DNA from: Anaerolineae bacterium
Lineage (GTDB): Bacteria; Chloroflexota; Anaerolineae; Anaerolineales; E44-bin32
Direction: 5' to 3'
Assembly (NCBI GenBank): GCA_030598885.1
Contig: JAUVOZ010000027.1
Span: forward strand, 1-16,158
DNA length: 16,158 bases
In this document: in pieces, positions 15,359 to 16,158 of the stretch
How the letters are laid out: each line of letters starts with the position of its first letter
Numbering within the stretch: the stretch's first letter is position 1
The notes under the pieces: generated by a model
Told to the model about the DNA's origin: nothing
Seen by the model: only the letters and a program-made list of their open reading frames with translations
Database searches by the model: none
Translations under genes and position numbers: made by a program

Positions 15359-16158
15359 CACTCGACCTGCCATTGGTAGTGGAAAGTAATTCGCATCTCC
15401 AGCCAAGGCAATCGTGGAAACCACTGGGGGATGATCCGAATCTGAGGCTTATTAGAGAGATCCACAAGGCTTGCTATGATCGATGCAGCTTCCTCAGGTG
15501 GGCGAGCGCGCACTCGATCCTGTAGGTATATAAAATCAATTTTCTCGTAGGTGTCTTGGCTGGCAGCGATGGTTAAGGATCCGCTGTCTCCGATCTCCAC
15601 TCGTGGGTCGGATAGAGTCTCAACATAAAGCGTTCCGGGCACGGGAAGTGTAGAAGATGGGAGTTCAGCCTCAAGGGCCATACCGGCAGCGGATTCTATG
15701 TCTGCCGGTTGGTAGACAAGTCCGGCAATTTCCAGAATCAGGTTAAGCTCGAGGCTGTCTGCTGGATCGCCAACCTGGCGGTCATAATGCTGATCGAGGA
15801 TCTGGGTCACTCGAGCGCTATCTTGGACAAGCGCTTCGTCCGGGTTCAGTACTCCGGATAATTCGGTCGCGGCTTGTTCAATCAACTGATTCTTTAGGTT
15901 CCGCATCAGCCTATTGCGGTCGGTGGAAGACACTGCTGCTCTGGTTTCGTCGCCTCCCCCAGTCATCGGTTCAGGGTTGGTTACCACAACCAGTAGTCCA
16001 AGGGGACCTTCTACAGCGTTGATTTCACCTGCGGGCAGGTTGCCAGCTTGCCCCGGGGAGACAGCTTGCACCCCGGCGCTGACCTGGGAATCTTCCTCGC
16101 CAGGCAGGCTGACCTGTTCTGTGGTTACATAACGAAGATTGTCGCTCGCACTCGGCCG
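15358..16158 (-). CDS. Baseplate J/gp47-like protein, C-terminal part (5' end beyond the window)
   Basis: The frame is open from the window edge to a TGA at 15358-15360, giving 266 residues. No ATG start is needed inside, and the GTG at 16069-16071 is internal to a conserved block, so the true start lies outside. AVSPGQAGNLPAGEIN followed by VTNPEPMTGGGDE and then RNRLMRNLK is characteristic of baseplate J-like domains (phage tail baseplate homologues). The remainder is beta-rich with the tail KPQIRIIPQWFPRLPW, a terminal element I associate with the non-phage baseplate-J proteins of some environmental bacteria. That last link is from memory and not certain. There are no other tail genes nearby. 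It is translationally coupled to ruvX by TGATG, which argues for a resident chromosomal gene. The function is unknown; an N-terminal membrane anchor cannot be judged from this fragment. Confidence 0.72.
   Translation of the reverse strand, partial: RPSASDNLRYVTTEQVSLPGEEDSQVSAGVQAVSPGQAGNLPAGEINAVEGPLGLLVVVTNPEPMTGGGDETRAAVSSTDRNRLMRNLKNQLIEQAATELSGVLNPDEALVQDSARVTQILDQHYDRQVGDPADSLELNLILEIAGLVYQPADIESAAGMALEAELPSSTLPVPGTLYVETLSDPRVEIGDSGSLTIAASQDTYEKIDFIYLQDRVRARPPEEAASIIASLVDLSNKPQIRIIPQWFPRLPWLEMRITFHYQWQVE

Noticed and set aside
15358..16158. Prophage or contractile injection system suggested by the baseplate J signature
   Set aside because: Only one such gene is present, it is operonic with ruvX and mltG, and no other phage genes are seen. 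What lies beyond the right edge is unseen, so this is rejected only for the window.

Overview
The window is ordinary bacterial chromosome, densely packed, with G+C a little above half by eye. The mix of genes suggests a Chloroflexota-like bacterium, perhaps of the Anaerolineae: a baseplate-J-like protein running into ruvX and mltG, a short PiT phosphate transporter, an MTA/SAH-type deaminase, a ROK sugar kinase and a DppA/B/C-type transporter without local ATPases. This assignment is an inference from gene content and not from a marker gene. I saw no tRNA, rRNA, CRISPR array, insertion sequence or prophage.

Layout, left to right. The 3' end of miaA (+) enters at the left edge and meets a convergent minus-strand block. 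In transcription order that block is a ROK kinase (start 5597), an oligopeptide/dipeptide-type substrate-binding lipoprotein, two DppB/DppC permeases, and after a 148-bp gap a PiT phosphate permease. The first three junctions overlap (TAATG, about 40 nt, ATGA), so kinase and transporter look translationally coupled. mutS (+) diverges from the kinase across only 60 bp. Both genes have a -10-like hexamer within ten bases of the start codon and no Shine-Dalgarno, which suggests leaderless or nearly leaderless mRNAs. mutS converges on a 661-residue minus-strand protein that joins a complete amidohydrolase (MTA/SAH deaminase type) to a C-terminal CYTH-like domain. That gene in turn diverges from a pyrimidine-nucleoside phosphorylase (+) over 119 bp that hold two perfect TATAAT boxes facing opposite ways.

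The right part is a minus-strand run: a baseplate-J-like protein (open at the window edge), ruvX (1-nt overlap), mltG (17-nt overlap) and, 38 bp further on, an S9 prolyl-oligopeptidase-family peptidase.

The genes fall into themes: sugar/peptide-like uptake and phosphate uptake (left), DNA repair (mutS, ruvX), nucleoside salvage (deaminase and phosphorylase), and envelope/peptide turnover (mltG, S9 peptidase). The observations most worth checking are the deaminase-CYTH fusion, the baseplate-J-like gene coupled to ruvX-mltG, and the kinase-ABC operon lacking ATPases.
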